A DNA stretch of 28,510 nt from Lachnospiraceae bacterium UBA3273 (GTDB lineage: Bacteria; Bacillota; Clostridia; Lachnospirales; Lachnospiraceae): positions 1 through 28,510 of the forward strand of contig DEUB01000013.1 in NCBI GenBank assembly GCA_002362385.1. Direction: 5' to 3'. This document shows, in pieces, positions 14,684-23,263 of the stretch. How positions within the stretch are numbered: the stretch's first letter is position 1; every line of letters begins with the position of its first letter. A program made the translations under genes and the position numbers. Below the pieces are notes generated by a model. The model was not told the origin of the DNA and ran no database searches. It saw only the letters and a program-made list of their open reading frames with translations.

Positions 14684-15007
14684 TTGATAGAACAGATCAA
14701 GAGCCTGACAGAGTTTCCGTATATTGAAGAGGATAACATGGTTCTGGACGGTTCCTTTGCACTTGCCCCTTATGCCACAAAGGGATTAAGGGGAGACGGC
14801 TGTATTCGGTCGTCTACGGATTATTATGCATGCAACTTGTTTATGAAAGACAAGGGACAGCTGGTAAAAAAAGCAAAGAGGGTCTGGAAGCAGTTACAAA
14901 GTCAAAAAGGGTATACATGTGACGATCCGGATTATACTTACGAAAAAGAAGGGAAGATCTGGAGGGCGGCATTACATATTCAGGTATTAAGGGAGGATGA
15001 GAAATGA
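14684..15007 (+). CDS. Tail terminator-like protein
   Basis: A 107-aa protein of the position and size of a tail terminator (gpU-like). It has an N-terminal QIKSLTEFPYIEEDN, a middle SFALAPYATKGLRGDG, and a C-terminal DDPDYTYEKEGKIWRAALHI. The listed start, TTG 14684, is 17 bases from the strong SD AGGAGGT (14660-14666). An ATT at 14675 has ideal spacing (8 bases) and would add three residues. No ATG or GTG is available in frame. The stop overlaps the major tail gene by four bases. It would cap the tail tube and join it to the head. Confidence 0.75.
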   Translation: MIEQIKSLTEFPYIEEDNMVLDGSFALAPYATKGLRGDGCIRSSTDYYACNLFMKDKGQLVKKAKRVWKQLQSQKGYTCDDPDYTYEKEGKIWRAALHIQVLREDEK

Positions 15008-15654
15008 AAAAAAGCACAAGTGCTTATAGGATCAATATCAAAAGACCGGTCTATGCGGAAGTTACATCGGATACGGGAGAGGGGACAAGTTATGGAGAAG
15101 TTAAAAGCCTTGGGGAAGCGCAGCAGGCACAAATTACTGCGTCTGTTGCCTCTGGTCAGCTGCATGGGGACGGTGCAATAGTGGATTCCAGTGCAATCAT
15201 GACCGGATTAAGCCTGGTATTATCAACGACGAAGGTTCCCATTGAAGCGCAGGTTGATATCTATAATTATAAAGTAACTGACGGGGTTGTACAGGTAAAA
15301 GCGGGAGTCAAACCTAAATATATAGCAGTAGGTTACGAAGTGGAGCAGACAGACGGGAGCAGCGAACTTGTTTGGCTGTTAAAGGGCAGACCGCAGCCGC
15401 TTAATTCAGATGTTAAGCAGTCTGAAGGCAACATAAACTACAGCACAGATTCCATTACGATCGATTTTGTAAGGAGAAAGTCTGATAATATGCTCAAGTT
15501 TTTTGCAGACGGATCCAATCCGGAGCTGACAAAGGCTCAGGCAGATGCATGGTTTAATGAAGGACCGTCAAAACCCGTCAGTGCAAACAAGGAGGTAATG
15601 AATGAAAACAATCAAAGTGAAACCGATAGACCCGATACGGATACAACTGAATGA
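15004..15654 (+). CDS. Major tail protein
   Basis: A 216-aa protein of the phi13-type major tail family. An N-terminal KRPVYAEVTSDTGEGTSYGE leads to a beta-rich body with DGAIVDSSAIMTGLSL, KYIAVGYEVEQTDGSSELVW, and KGRPQPLNSDVKQSEGNINY. The conserved end region SITIDFVRRKSDNMLKFFAD follows, then the STQ-like tail TDRPDTDTTE. It polymerises into the tail tube around the tape measure protein. The last 53 bp overlap the tail chaperone gene. GGATGAGAA precedes the ATG. Confidence 0.9.
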   Translation: MKKSTSAYRINIKRPVYAEVTSDTGEGTSYGEVKSLGEAQQAQITASVASGQLHGDGAIVDSSAIMTGLSLVLSTTKVPIEAQVDIYNYKVTDGVVQVKAGVKPKYIAVGYEVEQTDGSSELVWLLKGRPQPLNSDVKQSEGNINYSTDSITIDFVRRKSDNMLKFFADGSNPELTKAQADAWFNEGPSKPVSANKEVMNENNQSETDRPDTDTTE

Positions 15655-15967
15655 CAAGACTTATACCTGCACTTTCTCCATGCTGGGAATGGCATATATG
15701 CAGGAAGAGCTTGGAAAGCTTCCCTGCAAACTCAATGAAATATCTCCGGCGCGGATGACTGCATTGATCCTTTATTCGGGAATCAGGCCCAATGAGCCGG
15801 AATTTACCATAGAAGAGGCAAATGCATTGGCGGTTCAGATGGGACCGTCCCATTACAGCAATATTATCGGGGCATATAATGAAGCTATTTATGGCAGTAT
15901 GGACAAAACGGGGCAGAATGAATTAAAAAAAGCGGTGGCTCAGTATCTATTGAATGTAAAGAAATAG
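15602..15967 (+). CDS. Tail assembly chaperone (gpG-like)
   Basis: A 121-aa protein. A start pattern of IKVKPIDPIRIQLNDKTYTC, then TFSMLGMAYMQEELGKL, is typical of gpG-type tail chaperones in Firmicutes siphophages. They keep the tape measure protein soluble and help polymerise the tube. It overlaps the major tail gene by 53 bp and has SD AAGGAGGT (about 15590). Near its 3' end is a heptamer A_AAA_AAA (15925-15931) in the correct phase for -1 slippage, so it is also the first part of the longer product below. Confidence 0.88.
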   Translation: MKTIKVKPIDPIRIQLNDKTYTCTFSMLGMAYMQEELGKLPCKLNEISPARMTALILYSGIRPNEPEFTIEEANALAVQMGPSHYSNIIGAYNEAIYGSMDKTGQNELKKAVAQYLLNVKK

Positions 15968-16164
15968 ATTTCGGGATAGATGATGCCTATTATCTCTATG
16001 TAGAGAAGCTCCACCATACTGAGCAGGAATTTTGGAGCAGCAGTTACTTAAAAATTGGCTATATTCTGGACTGCTTTGTAAAGGAACTGGAATCCCAGAG
16101 AGGGGTACTTGAAGGCGGCGGAGCGGAACAGATAACCAGCATGAAATCATTACCGGGGTGGTAA
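15602..16164 (+). CDS. gpGT-type tail chaperone made by -1 frameshift
   Basis: The -1 frame is open from 15922 to TAA 16162, including 195 bp after the gpG stop that have no other gene. Slippage on A_AAA_AAA (15925-15931) would add 77 residues (SGGSVSIECKEIDFGIDDAY, then YVEKLHHTEQEFWSSSYLKI and more) to 110 residues of gpG, giving 187 aa. The added part is well-formed protein sequence with no start codon and SD of its own. Lambda gpG/gpGT and many siphophages use the same trick just before the tape measure gene. Confidence 0.85.
15925..15931 (+). promoter_or_regulatory. -1 ribosomal frameshift site A_AAA_AAA
   Basis: Seven As are in phase as TTA AAA AAA GCG in the gpG frame, so both P- and A-site tRNA-Lys can re-pair after moving back one base. 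A second, weaker lysine site, GTA AAG AAA TAG, is at the stop. The site sits inside the 46-base window in which both frames are open. Confidence 0.8.
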
Positions 16165-16166
16165 GA

Positions 16167-17714
16167 ATGGCAAAAAGTTATAAAAAAACAATTGTCCTTG
16201 GACTGGATTACAGCGAATTTGAAGGAGGAATTACGGCATGTAACAGGGAAATAAAGACCCTGGATGCAGAATTTGCCTTGATGCAGAGCCAGATGGACGG
16301 ATGCGCGTCAAAATCAGAAACCATGGCGGCAAAAGAAGAGTATCTGACGCAAAAGATACATTTGCAAAAGCAGAAGGTTGAAGCGGCAAAAGAAAAATAC
16401 AATGCCTTGATGGATGCCCATGCAAATACGGATAAAATTTCCAGGGCCGATCAGGCATTATTAAAGGAGCGGACCACATTACAGAAACTGGAAAATCAGC
16501 TTGAAGACACACAGATCGCACAGAGTAACTTTAAGGAAAATGCCACGGCGCTGATAGGGATCCTGGGAACGATCGCAGGAGGTTTAATGGCGTGTGTAAA
16601 ATCAGCTTCCGAGTATGCGGACACTATCCTGACCATGTCGGCACAAAGCTCCATTGCCACCGATACCCTGCAGGGATGGATGTATGCATCGGAGCTGGTG
16701 GATGTGTCCGTTGAGACTATGACCGGCTCTTTGCAGAAGATGGAGAGAAACATGGAAAGCGCGGCAAAAGGGTCAGGAACGGCATATGAGGCTTTCAAAA
16801 AGCTTGGAGTCAGCGTATATGATTCCAGCGGACAGATGAAGGATGCAGAGACCATTTTTTATGAAACAATTGACGCATTAGGAGAAGTTGGAAATGCCAC
16901 GGAGCAGGACCAGCTTGCCATGGATATATTCGGAAAAAGCGCAGCTTCCCTTACCGGAGTTATCGATGCCGGAAGCGAAGGAATGAAGGCGTACAAGGAA
17001 GAGGCGGGAGAGCTGGGAAGGATCATGAGTGAGGAGGACTTAAAGGCCGCAGGCGCTTTTGATGATGCCATGCAGAAATTGGAAAGTGCATTTGAATCAT
17101 TAAAAAATTCGGCAGGGGCAAAAGTAATACCGGCACTTACAGGGATAATTGAAACAATCGCATCGATTCCAACCCCAGTGCTTGGAGTGATCGTAACACT
17201 GGTAACTACAATTACTACACTGGTAATGTTTGCAAAAACAATTAATTCTGCTATGGAAGCAGGAAAAGGATTAAGTAAGATTTTTAAAGGTGTTGGGAGT
17301 ACTATGGACAGCACTTATGCAAAAGTTCTTCTTATGGTAGTTGCCCTGACAGCTCTGGCAACAGTAATAGCGGTTATTATCGGAAAAACTTCTGATATAG
17401 AGCGAACAGCAAGCAGCATAGGAAATCTGACTGGAGGTACGTCTATACCCCAGGGAGGAAAGCCCCAAACCGGTCACAATGCCACTGGTACCCAAAGTTG
17501 GAGAGGCGGGGCTACATGGGTAGGGGAAAATGGTCCGGAGATCGTTGAGTTGCCGCCGAGTTCCAGGATCTATAATAACAAAGAATCTACAACTATAGCC
17601 GGAGACACTATTTACAATATTCAAATAATGTGCGATCTGGATAAAATGCGTTCAGTCAGCGATGTGGTTGATGCCATAGAAGGGCTTGAAGCATCAGCAC
17701 AGTGCGGAGGTTGA
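16167..17714 (+). CDS. Tape measure protein
   Basis: A 515-aa tape measure protein. A coiled-coil N-terminus (EIKTLDAEFALMQSQMDG, then KEEYLTQKIHLQKQKVEAAK) leads to the TIGR01760-like pattern ALIGILGTIAGGLMACVKSA with YADTILTMSAQSSIATDTLQ. Two hydrophobic segments follow (GVIVTLVTTITTLVMFAKTI; LLMVVALTALATVIAVIIGK), then the usual C-terminal block with GGATWVGENGPEIVELPP. It is short for the family, so the tail should be short (near 80 nm at about 1.5 Angstrom per residue). ATG 16167 follows GGGGTGG; a GTG at 16158 is also possible. Confidence 0.9.
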   Translation: MAKSYKKTIVLGLDYSEFEGGITACNREIKTLDAEFALMQSQMDGCASKSETMAAKEEYLTQKIHLQKQKVEAAKEKYNALMDAHANTDKISRADQALLKERTTLQKLENQLEDTQIAQSNFKENATALIGILGTIAGGLMACVKSASEYADTILTMSAQSSIATDTLQGWMYASELVDVSVETMTGSLQKMERNMESAAKGSGTAYEAFKKLGVSVYDSSGQMKDAETIFYETIDALGEVGNATEQDQLAMDIFGKSAASLTGVIDAGSEGMKAYKEEAGELGRIMSEEDLKAAGAFDDAMQKLESAFESLKNSAGAKVIPALTGIIETIASIPTPVLGVIVTLVTTITTLVMFAKTINSAMEAGKGLSKIFKGVGSTMDSTYAKVLLMVVALTALATVIAVIIGKTSDIERTASSIGNLTGGTSIPQGGKPQTGHNATGTQSWRGGATWVGENGPEIVELPPSSRIYNNKESTTIAGDTIYNIQIMCDLDKMRSVSDVVDAIEGLEASAQCGG

Positions 17715-17718
17715 TAGA

Positions 17719-20067
17719 ATGGCATCACATACATGGAAAAGCCCGGCGGGAGTAGTATCATATGTCAATACCGGTATTCCTGATTTTGGATCAGGAAATG
17801 CAGGATTGGGATGGTTTGGCGTGGATATGCATGACTATAACCAAGCTAATAGGAATATGGATCTTAATTTCTTTGCCATGCTCTTTTTTGACACATCGAC
17901 CTTCCCGTCCGCAGAAACCCTAAAATATAAAAACAATGTAAGGCTGAAAATGCATGCTGTAGCGATTGGATATAAAAATGCAGATCCAAGGGGTTACGCT
18001 TACTATATCAACCGGGATGAACAAAGATACGTGAGCAGCAGGATGTATTATTCTTCTGTTCCTGCAAGTCGCCTTGTGAATATGAACCTTACACAGCTGA
18101 GACGGGAAATAATAAGCGTAAACGGTACCCAAAGAACTGTGGCTGTTCCAAATGAATATTTGGATTTTTTTTATGATAACTTTATAAATCATGTCCGGCA
18201 CAACTGCACCATTTTTGAGTTTCAGGCATCGATAGCAAGTGGGATATATTATGGCGGGCTGTTAGAAAACATACAAGATTCCTACCTAATGCTGACTTAT
18301 GACGATGTAATCCCAACCGGGAAAATGACATCCCCGATTGAAGGAGCTGAATTTCATAAGTCCCAGGCGGTCACATTCAGATGGAATTATTCTGAATCAA
18401 AAGATGTTGGACAAAAGTCATTTGCTATTAAGTATACAACAGGAGGGCAGACGAAAACAGTAACCAGGGATACGTCTAACCATTATTATACATTTCCGCC
18501 GGGAACATTCAGCGAGGGCGAGGTCAGATATTATCTGACGGTCACGAACAATGATAACCAGGCCTCGACAAGCGGGCCGTATACAGCGGTCTGTGTTCCG
18601 TCTTCTCCATCGGTTGAAGCTACATATCCGGTAAATACAGGCGTGCCAAAGTCTCAGCCCTTTACTATTACCTGGAAATTCAGCGAAACTGCCAGCACGG
18701 GGCAAAAAAGTTATTCTATAAGCATTACCCAGAATGGAAAGACTAAGATATTTAACGGAACAGGAGAAGCTACATCGCATACCATACCGGCATATCAATA
18801 TATAGACGGTCCTGTAACTTATTCCATTACAGTCACAAATAATGACGGGCAATCGGCAACGAAGGGACCCTATAGTTTTAATATCGTTCCGTCCTATCCG
18901 ACGGTCAAGGGAGTATATCCTATAGATGTTCTGGTTAAAAAGTCAAAGGAATTTTCTATAGCATGGAATTACAGTGAAACAGTAGCGGTGGGACAGACAA
19001 AATACTGGGTATATATTACGCAGGACGGACAGACCACGGAATACACAGGAACATCGGCAGATCATTTTCATACGATTGAAGCAAACGCATTATCTAATGG
19101 GACATGCTCCTATACGGTCAAGGTTTTAAATAAAGATGGTCAATATGCTTCGTGCGGCCCATACAGTTTTGTTGTCGTAGGCGATTCAGACGCTCCGGAA
19201 ATCATTGAAGTGACAAACGACGCAAAACCCGTCATAAACTGGGAGATAGATTCACAGAACGCTTTTGAGATCGTTATTTATGACGACAAGGAAAAGAAAG
19301 TCTATGAAAGCGGTGTGATTGCGGATGAATACCTGAGGAACCATCAGGTAGATACTCTGCTGCAGAATGGGAAATACATAGTAAATATAAGAGCCCTAAA
19401 CATATACGGCTATTACACGCCGTGGGGAACTTACTATCTGACGCTGGATGCGGAGTGCGGATCCAGCGTCGAAAAAATATATGTATTTGCCACCCATGAA
19501 TATGGAGTTTCTGTGAATTGTGAAACTACGGGAGGAAAAGCCTATGTGATCAGAAAAAAGGAAGGTTCGGAGGACGTGGAGATCATAGGAGAGTACCACG
19601 AGGGATTTGTTGATTATACAGCTGCTTTAAACGACACTTACCAATATGCGGTCCGGCTGTATGACGGAGGCATTGTTGATTCGGGATGGAGAGTAACGAA
19701 AGTAAAAGCGGATGGAGTAGTTATACGGGATGACCGGAATGAAAAGAACTTTGTGAACCTATGGATGACAGATGAAGATGTATTCAGGATTTATAGGGAG
19801 GATTCCAGAGAAAAGAACCTTATTAAGTGTCTGGGAAGGACATATCCGGTAAAGGAGCAGGGGGAGTGGCAGGCAAGCAAAAGAAATTTTAAGGCTTATG
19901 CCACTGATCGGGAGTTCGGTATTCTGACAGACATGAAGGTCAATGGAAATATCGTGAAATATCAGGCGGAAGGAGAGTATATGGTATGCGATATGGATCT
20001 GACTGACAATGGGCCGTATATGGATGGAAGAAATATAACTGTCAGTTTAACAAGAGTGGATATGTAG
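17719..20067 (+). CDS. Large tail-tip protein with three Ig/FN3-like repeats
   Basis: A 782-aa protein encoded where a distal tail protein (Dit) is expected. ATG 17719 follows GGAGG; an open frame upstream to 17686 overlaps the tape measure gene. Residues 1-200 resemble a DNRLRE-type beta-sandwich (FFDTSTFPSAETLKYKNNVR; YLMLTYDDV at its end). Residues about 205-490 hold three roughly 95-aa repeats sharing F.I.W..SE....GQ.....I and Y.VTNNDGQ....GPY. The C-terminal 290 aa are beta-rich (WGTYYLTLDAECGS; NLWMTDEDVFRIYREDSREK), typical of tail structural proteins. It probably works in tail-tip assembly and adhesion. Confidence 0.75.
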   Translation: MASHTWKSPAGVVSYVNTGIPDFGSGNAGLGWFGVDMHDYNQANRNMDLNFFAMLFFDTSTFPSAETLKYKNNVRLKMHAVAIGYKNADPRGYAYYINRDEQRYVSSRMYYSSVPASRLVNMNLTQLRREIISVNGTQRTVAVPNEYLDFFYDNFINHVRHNCTIFEFQASIASGIYYGGLLENIQDSYLMLTYDDVIPTGKMTSPIEGAEFHKSQAVTFRWNYSESKDVGQKSFAIKYTTGGQTKTVTRDTSNHYYTFPPGTFSEGEVRYYLTVTNNDNQASTSGPYTAVCVPSSPSVEATYPVNTGVPKSQPFTITWKFSETASTGQKSYSISITQNGKTKIFNGTGEATSHTIPAYQYIDGPVTYSITVTNNDGQSATKGPYSFNIVPSYPTVKGVYPIDVLVKKSKEFSIAWNYSETVAVGQTKYWVYITQDGQTTEYTGTSADHFHTIEANALSNGTCSYTVKVLNKDGQYASCGPYSFVVVGDSDAPEIIEVTNDAKPVINWEIDSQNAFEIVIYDDKEKKVYESGVIADEYLRNHQVDTLLQNGKYIVNIRALNIYGYYTPWGTYYLTLDAECGSSVEKIYVFATHEYGVSVNCETTGGKAYVIRKKEGSEDVEIIGEYHEGFVDYTAALNDTYQYAVRLYDGGIVDSGWRVTKVKADGVVIRDDRNEKNFVNLWMTDEDVFRIYREDSREKNLIKCLGRTYPVKEQGEWQASKRNFKAYATDREFGILTDMKVNGNIVKYQAEGEYMVCDMDLTDNGPYMDGRNITVSLTRVDM

Positions 20068-20074
20068 GTGGGAT

Positions 20075-21172
20075 ATGGATATTTCAACAGAAAAGTACAC
20101 AAATGATTTCCTGATGGAAAAGCTCTTAGAGGAAAACCGGACAATTAAATATGAATATATGGTGGCCGACAGGAAGGATGTTCCTATCGGCCATATTGCT
20201 GTAGCGGATGGAAAAATATCATACGATTCAAAGGCAGAGGTCATGAGGACTTTTTCCGGCACCGTGGAAAAATCCGATCTGATGAATATAGGATGCACGG
20301 ATTACAGGATCATTCCATATATGTGCCTGACTGTAGGAACGGACGTTGTAAAATGGCCCCTCGGCAAATTTATCATCAATACTTCGCTTAGAGGTATGTC
20401 ATTCAGAAATATAATCAGCATAAATGGATATGACCTGGCAAAGATAGCGGTCGATGATAAAACAACATCCAGATTCTATGTTCCCGCCGGAGGGGTTTAT
20501 ACCTCTTATATCGCTCAGATACTGGGAGAATGCTATGATCTGTTAGATATTCCCACATCTGTGATTACAAAGAGCTGCGACCAGGAATGGGGCATCGGAA
20601 CGTCAAAAATAAAGATTGCCAATACCTTATTGGGAGCGATCAATTATACTCCTATACATTTTGATGAATCCGGGATAGGAATATCAAGGAAATATGAATT
20701 TCCGCAGCTTAGAAATATTGAGCGGATATATATGACAAATAAGAAGAGCATCATATTGGATGGAGTATCGGTGGAATCGGATGCTTTCAATATACCCAAT
20801 AAATTTGTCAGATATACGGAAAATGCGGACAGCGCATACATGATAGCTACCTATGTGAATAATGATGAAAACGATCCTTATTCAGTAATAAACCGGGGGA
20901 GGGTAATTGTTGATTCGGCAGCAGTTGATGATATAGCCTCCCACGAAGATCTGCAAAATTATGTAAAGATGGTGGCGGTCAATTCAATGCAGTCATCCAG
21001 AACGCTGACTTTTAAGACATTGAATATGCCGGGACATGGATATCAGAATTGCCTGTTTATAAACTGTGAGCAGTACGACATTAAGGGACACTTTATTGAG
21101 ACAGCCTGGGAAATGGATTTAAGGCCAGGCGGAGAAATGACGCATAAATGCGAAAGGGTAATGGTGCTATGA
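20075..21172 (+). CDS. Tail hub / tail-associated structural protein
   Basis: A 365-aa protein with the order of a gp27-like hub of Firmicutes siphophages (Tal N-terminal half). It has an N-terminal part with SYDSKAEVMRTFSGTVEKSD and YMCLTVGTDVVKWPLGKFII, then LRGMSFRNIISINGYDLAKI. A middle part has IAQILGECYDLLDIPTSVIT, and the C-terminal half has MATYVNNDENDPYS-like strands ending in HFIETAWEMDLRPGGEMTHK. No peptidase or lytic domain is attached, so host-wall cutting is not encoded here. It starts eight bases after the preceding stop and overlaps the next gene by four bases. Confidence 0.75.
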   Translation: MDISTEKYTNDFLMEKLLEENRTIKYEYMVADRKDVPIGHIAVADGKISYDSKAEVMRTFSGTVEKSDLMNIGCTDYRIIPYMCLTVGTDVVKWPLGKFIINTSLRGMSFRNIISINGYDLAKIAVDDKTTSRFYVPAGGVYTSYIAQILGECYDLLDIPTSVITKSCDQEWGIGTSKIKIANTLLGAINYTPIHFDESGIGISRKYEFPQLRNIERIYMTNKKSIILDGVSVESDAFNIPNKFVRYTENADSAYMIATYVNNDENDPYSVINRGRVIVDSAAVDDIASHEDLQNYVKMVAVNSMQSSRTLTFKTLNMPGHGYQNCLFINCEQYDIKGHFIETAWEMDLRPGGEMTHKCERVMVL

Positions 21173-21414
21173 GTCTAAACAGTAACAAGCTATTTAATAC
21201 AATAACAAATGCAAAAAGCAAGGAGGAAGCGCAGACCAGGATGGCAGTTGTTACCTCTATAAGTGGCAATAACATTTATCTGACTTTTTACGGGGAAGAG
21301 GAAATGTCACAGAAACCTTATAAAAGGCTGGATTCTTATATGCCTGCAATAGGAGATACCGTTGTTTTGCAAAAGGTAGGCTCTTCTTATTTGATCACAG
21401 GAAAGGTGGTATGA
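21169..21414 (+). CDS. Small OB-fold-like baseplate protein
   Basis: An 81-aa protein starting at ATG 21169, which overlaps the hub stop (ATGA). A frame upstream to 21148 lies inside the hub gene and is not needed. The C-terminal half (MAVVTSISGNNIYLTFYGEE, YMPAIGDTVVLQKVGSSYLI, TGKVV) has the strand and turn pattern of small OB-fold domains such as those in baseplate hub/needle proteins, where A.GD.V and I.GK.V recur. It likely sits between the hub and the fibre protein. The function is inferred from position and fold pattern. Confidence 0.65.
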   Translation: MSLNSNKLFNTITNAKSKEEAQTRMAVVTSISGNNIYLTFYGEEEMSQKPYKRLDSYMPAIGDTVVLQKVGSSYLITGKVV

Positions 21415-22949
21415 AGATGGAAAGACCAAATTATGTCGTAAAAGTCGATATGGTCGACACGGGAATTGTTGAAAGTGGGATACGCTTAAAGCAGGGAGAT
21501 TGCGGCGCCGTATTTTATTTAAAAATATATAATGACGGAAATGTGTATTACGATGCGGACCTGTTGCCGGAAGTATATTTTAAAAGAGCTGATGGCAGCA
21601 CTGTTATAGGGAAAACAGCGGTAGGATATGACGATATGTACGCATATACCATCATTGGAAATGAGTTGAAAGTCGCGGGTACCGTGATCATGGACGTTAA
21701 ATTCAAGCTTGAAGGAGGGCGGGAGTCTTCAGCGTCCTGTTCCTTTGAATGTGTGGCCGATACCATCGGGGAAACGATAGAACAGTCAAATATATATTGG
21801 AACGATGTCGTGAAAGTATTGAGCGAATTAGAAAGAGTATCAAAGGAAGCGGAAACGCTGACAACAAACCTTTCTGAAATCGTATCACAGATAATTTTAA
21901 ATGCGGAAGACTCAGACAGCCATGCGGTAGAATCAAGGTCGTATGCCATAGGCGGGACAGGCACGAGGGAGGGGGAGGATGCCGATAATGCAAAGTATTA
22001 CTGTGAACAGTCAGGAAATTACTTTGCCCGTGTTCTGGAAAATGTTTCTTTGGTAGAAGAGGCGACCAGGAATGCTATAGAAGCGGAGCAGAATGCAGTT
22101 TATTCAGAGAATGAAGCTGCGCTTTCAAAAGAAGGAGCGGCCGGTTCCGCCATTTTGGCAAGGTCATATGCGGTAGGCGGGACAAGTACGAGAGAGGGGG
22201 AGGATACTGATAATGCGAAGTACTATTACGAAAAAACGAGAGAGCATGGGACGGATATTGCCACTGTAGACAGGGTGGGAATCATAAAGCCGGATGGAGA
22301 TACCATTTCCATACAAGAGGATGGGACCATCAAAGCTGAGAAAGCAGAAAAAGACGGAAATGGCAATATCATATCCGAAACATATGTCATTGCAACGGAT
22401 CTTGATGCATTGGAAAGTGAGCTTTCTGCCGCTGTGTCAAATGCACAGGCCACAGCCCAGAGCGCCAAAACGGATGCTGCTAATGCAAATACAACGGCAT
22501 CCGGGGCCAAATCAACAGCAGACTCCGCCCTAAGCAAAGCCAACAGCGCAACGACAAAGGCGAATCAGGCAAGTCAGGCGGCTTCCGGGGCTGTTACGAC
22601 AGCAAATAACGCTTTTAACTATGCTGAAACTGCTAGTAGTACAGTAGGCCAGCTGAATCAATATATAAGTTTCATTCCCAATATGCAGAATCTTCCGACA
22701 ATCCTGCAATGGGCAAAGCAATGTAACGGCCTGGCGATCGGGATGATGGTAACCCCATATGCTCCGGCAGACGGTCCGCAGACAGCAGTTTCCGGAGTGG
22801 CTGAATGGACCATATTGATACTGGGACAACCGGGAAGTGTAACACGACAGGAAGTAATAGCTTTTGGGTTTGGAAGTGGAGTTTATGCCACGATGAAACG
22901 CAGCATTTTTAGTGGAAACTGGATGGGAGGATGGGTAACGGTAAGATAA
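21411..22949 (+). CDS. Baseplate upper protein / receptor-binding fibre
   Basis: A 512-aa tail fibre. Residues 1-120 are a BppU-like beta domain (YVVKVDMVDTGIVESGIRLK; GDCGAVFYLKIYNDGNVYYD). Two copies of SYA.GGT.TREGED.DNAKYY follow (about 180 and 255), a repeat seen in many fibre stalks. A long Ala/Thr/Asn coiled coil (about 330-420, TDAANANTTASGAKSTADSA) comes next, then a C-terminal domain with GLAIGMMVTPYAPADGPQTA and FSGNWMGGWVTVR that probably meets the host receptor. It overlaps the previous stop by four bases; ATG 21417 is an alternative start. The two repeats are also similar in DNA. Confidence 0.8.
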   Translation: MKMERPNYVVKVDMVDTGIVESGIRLKQGDCGAVFYLKIYNDGNVYYDADLLPEVYFKRADGSTVIGKTAVGYDDMYAYTIIGNELKVAGTVIMDVKFKLEGGRESSASCSFECVADTIGETIEQSNIYWNDVVKVLSELERVSKEAETLTTNLSEIVSQIILNAEDSDSHAVESRSYAIGGTGTREGEDADNAKYYCEQSGNYFARVLENVSLVEEATRNAIEAEQNAVYSENEAALSKEGAAGSAILARSYAVGGTSTREGEDTDNAKYYYEKTREHGTDIATVDRVGIIKPDGDTISIQEDGTIKAEKAEKDGNGNIISETYVIATDLDALESELSAAVSNAQATAQSAKTDAANANTTASGAKSTADSALSKANSATTKANQASQAASGAVTTANNAFNYAETASSTVGQLNQYISFIPNMQNLPTILQWAKQCNGLAIGMMVTPYAPADGPQTAVSGVAEWTILILGQPGSVTRQEVIAFGFGSGVYATMKRSIFSGNWMGGWVTVR

Positions 22950-22961
22950 ACAGTTTAGAAA

Positions 22962-22975
22962 TTGCGATGTCGCAA
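22962..22975 (+). repeat. TTGCGA-TG-TCGCAA palindrome before lysis genes
   Basis: A six-base-arm dyad, TTGCGA-TG-TCGCAA, lies between the fibre stop and the SD (AAAGGAG) of the next gene. Its shape (TTGC... TG ...GCAA) and location match the palindromes at 7753-7772 and 23456-23471. Confidence 0.5.
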
Positions 22976-22989
22976 CAGAAAGGAGAAGC

Positions 22990-23262
22990 ATGGAAACAAT
23001 CATATCAAGCGTGATCAGCGGGCTTGTGGCTCTGGCTGTTTGTCTTTTGAACAGCAATTCACAGAGAAGGACAGCTGATGCAAAACACAATGAGACCATA
23101 GCCATTATCAATGTAAAAATTGACAATCTGGCGGCAAAGGTAGAAAAGCATAACGGAGTAATAGAACGTACTTATAAGCTGGAGGAACAGACCGCCCTTC
23201 AGGAGGAAAAGATCAGGGTCGCAAACCACCGGATAGAAGATCTGGAGAAAGAGAGGAACTAA
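22990..23262 (+). CDS. Membrane-anchored coiled-coil lysis-module protein
   Basis: A 90-aa protein with one N-terminal membrane segment (about 3-21, IISSVISGLVALAVCLLNS) and a long coiled coil (about 35-90, HNETIAIINVKIDNLAAKVE and EEQTALQEEKIRVANHRIED). The gene directly precedes the holin, with one base between stop and start. The size and layout resemble small phage proteins next to holins, such as XhlA/BhlA-like ones, though XhlA has its membrane helix at the other end. A role in timing or helping holin is inferred. SD AAAGGAG sits before ATG 22990. Confidence 0.65.
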   Translation: METIISSVISGLVALAVCLLNSNSQRRTADAKHNETIAIINVKIDNLAAKVEKHNGVIERTYKLEEQTALQEEKIRVANHRIEDLEKERN

Positions 23263-23263
23263 G

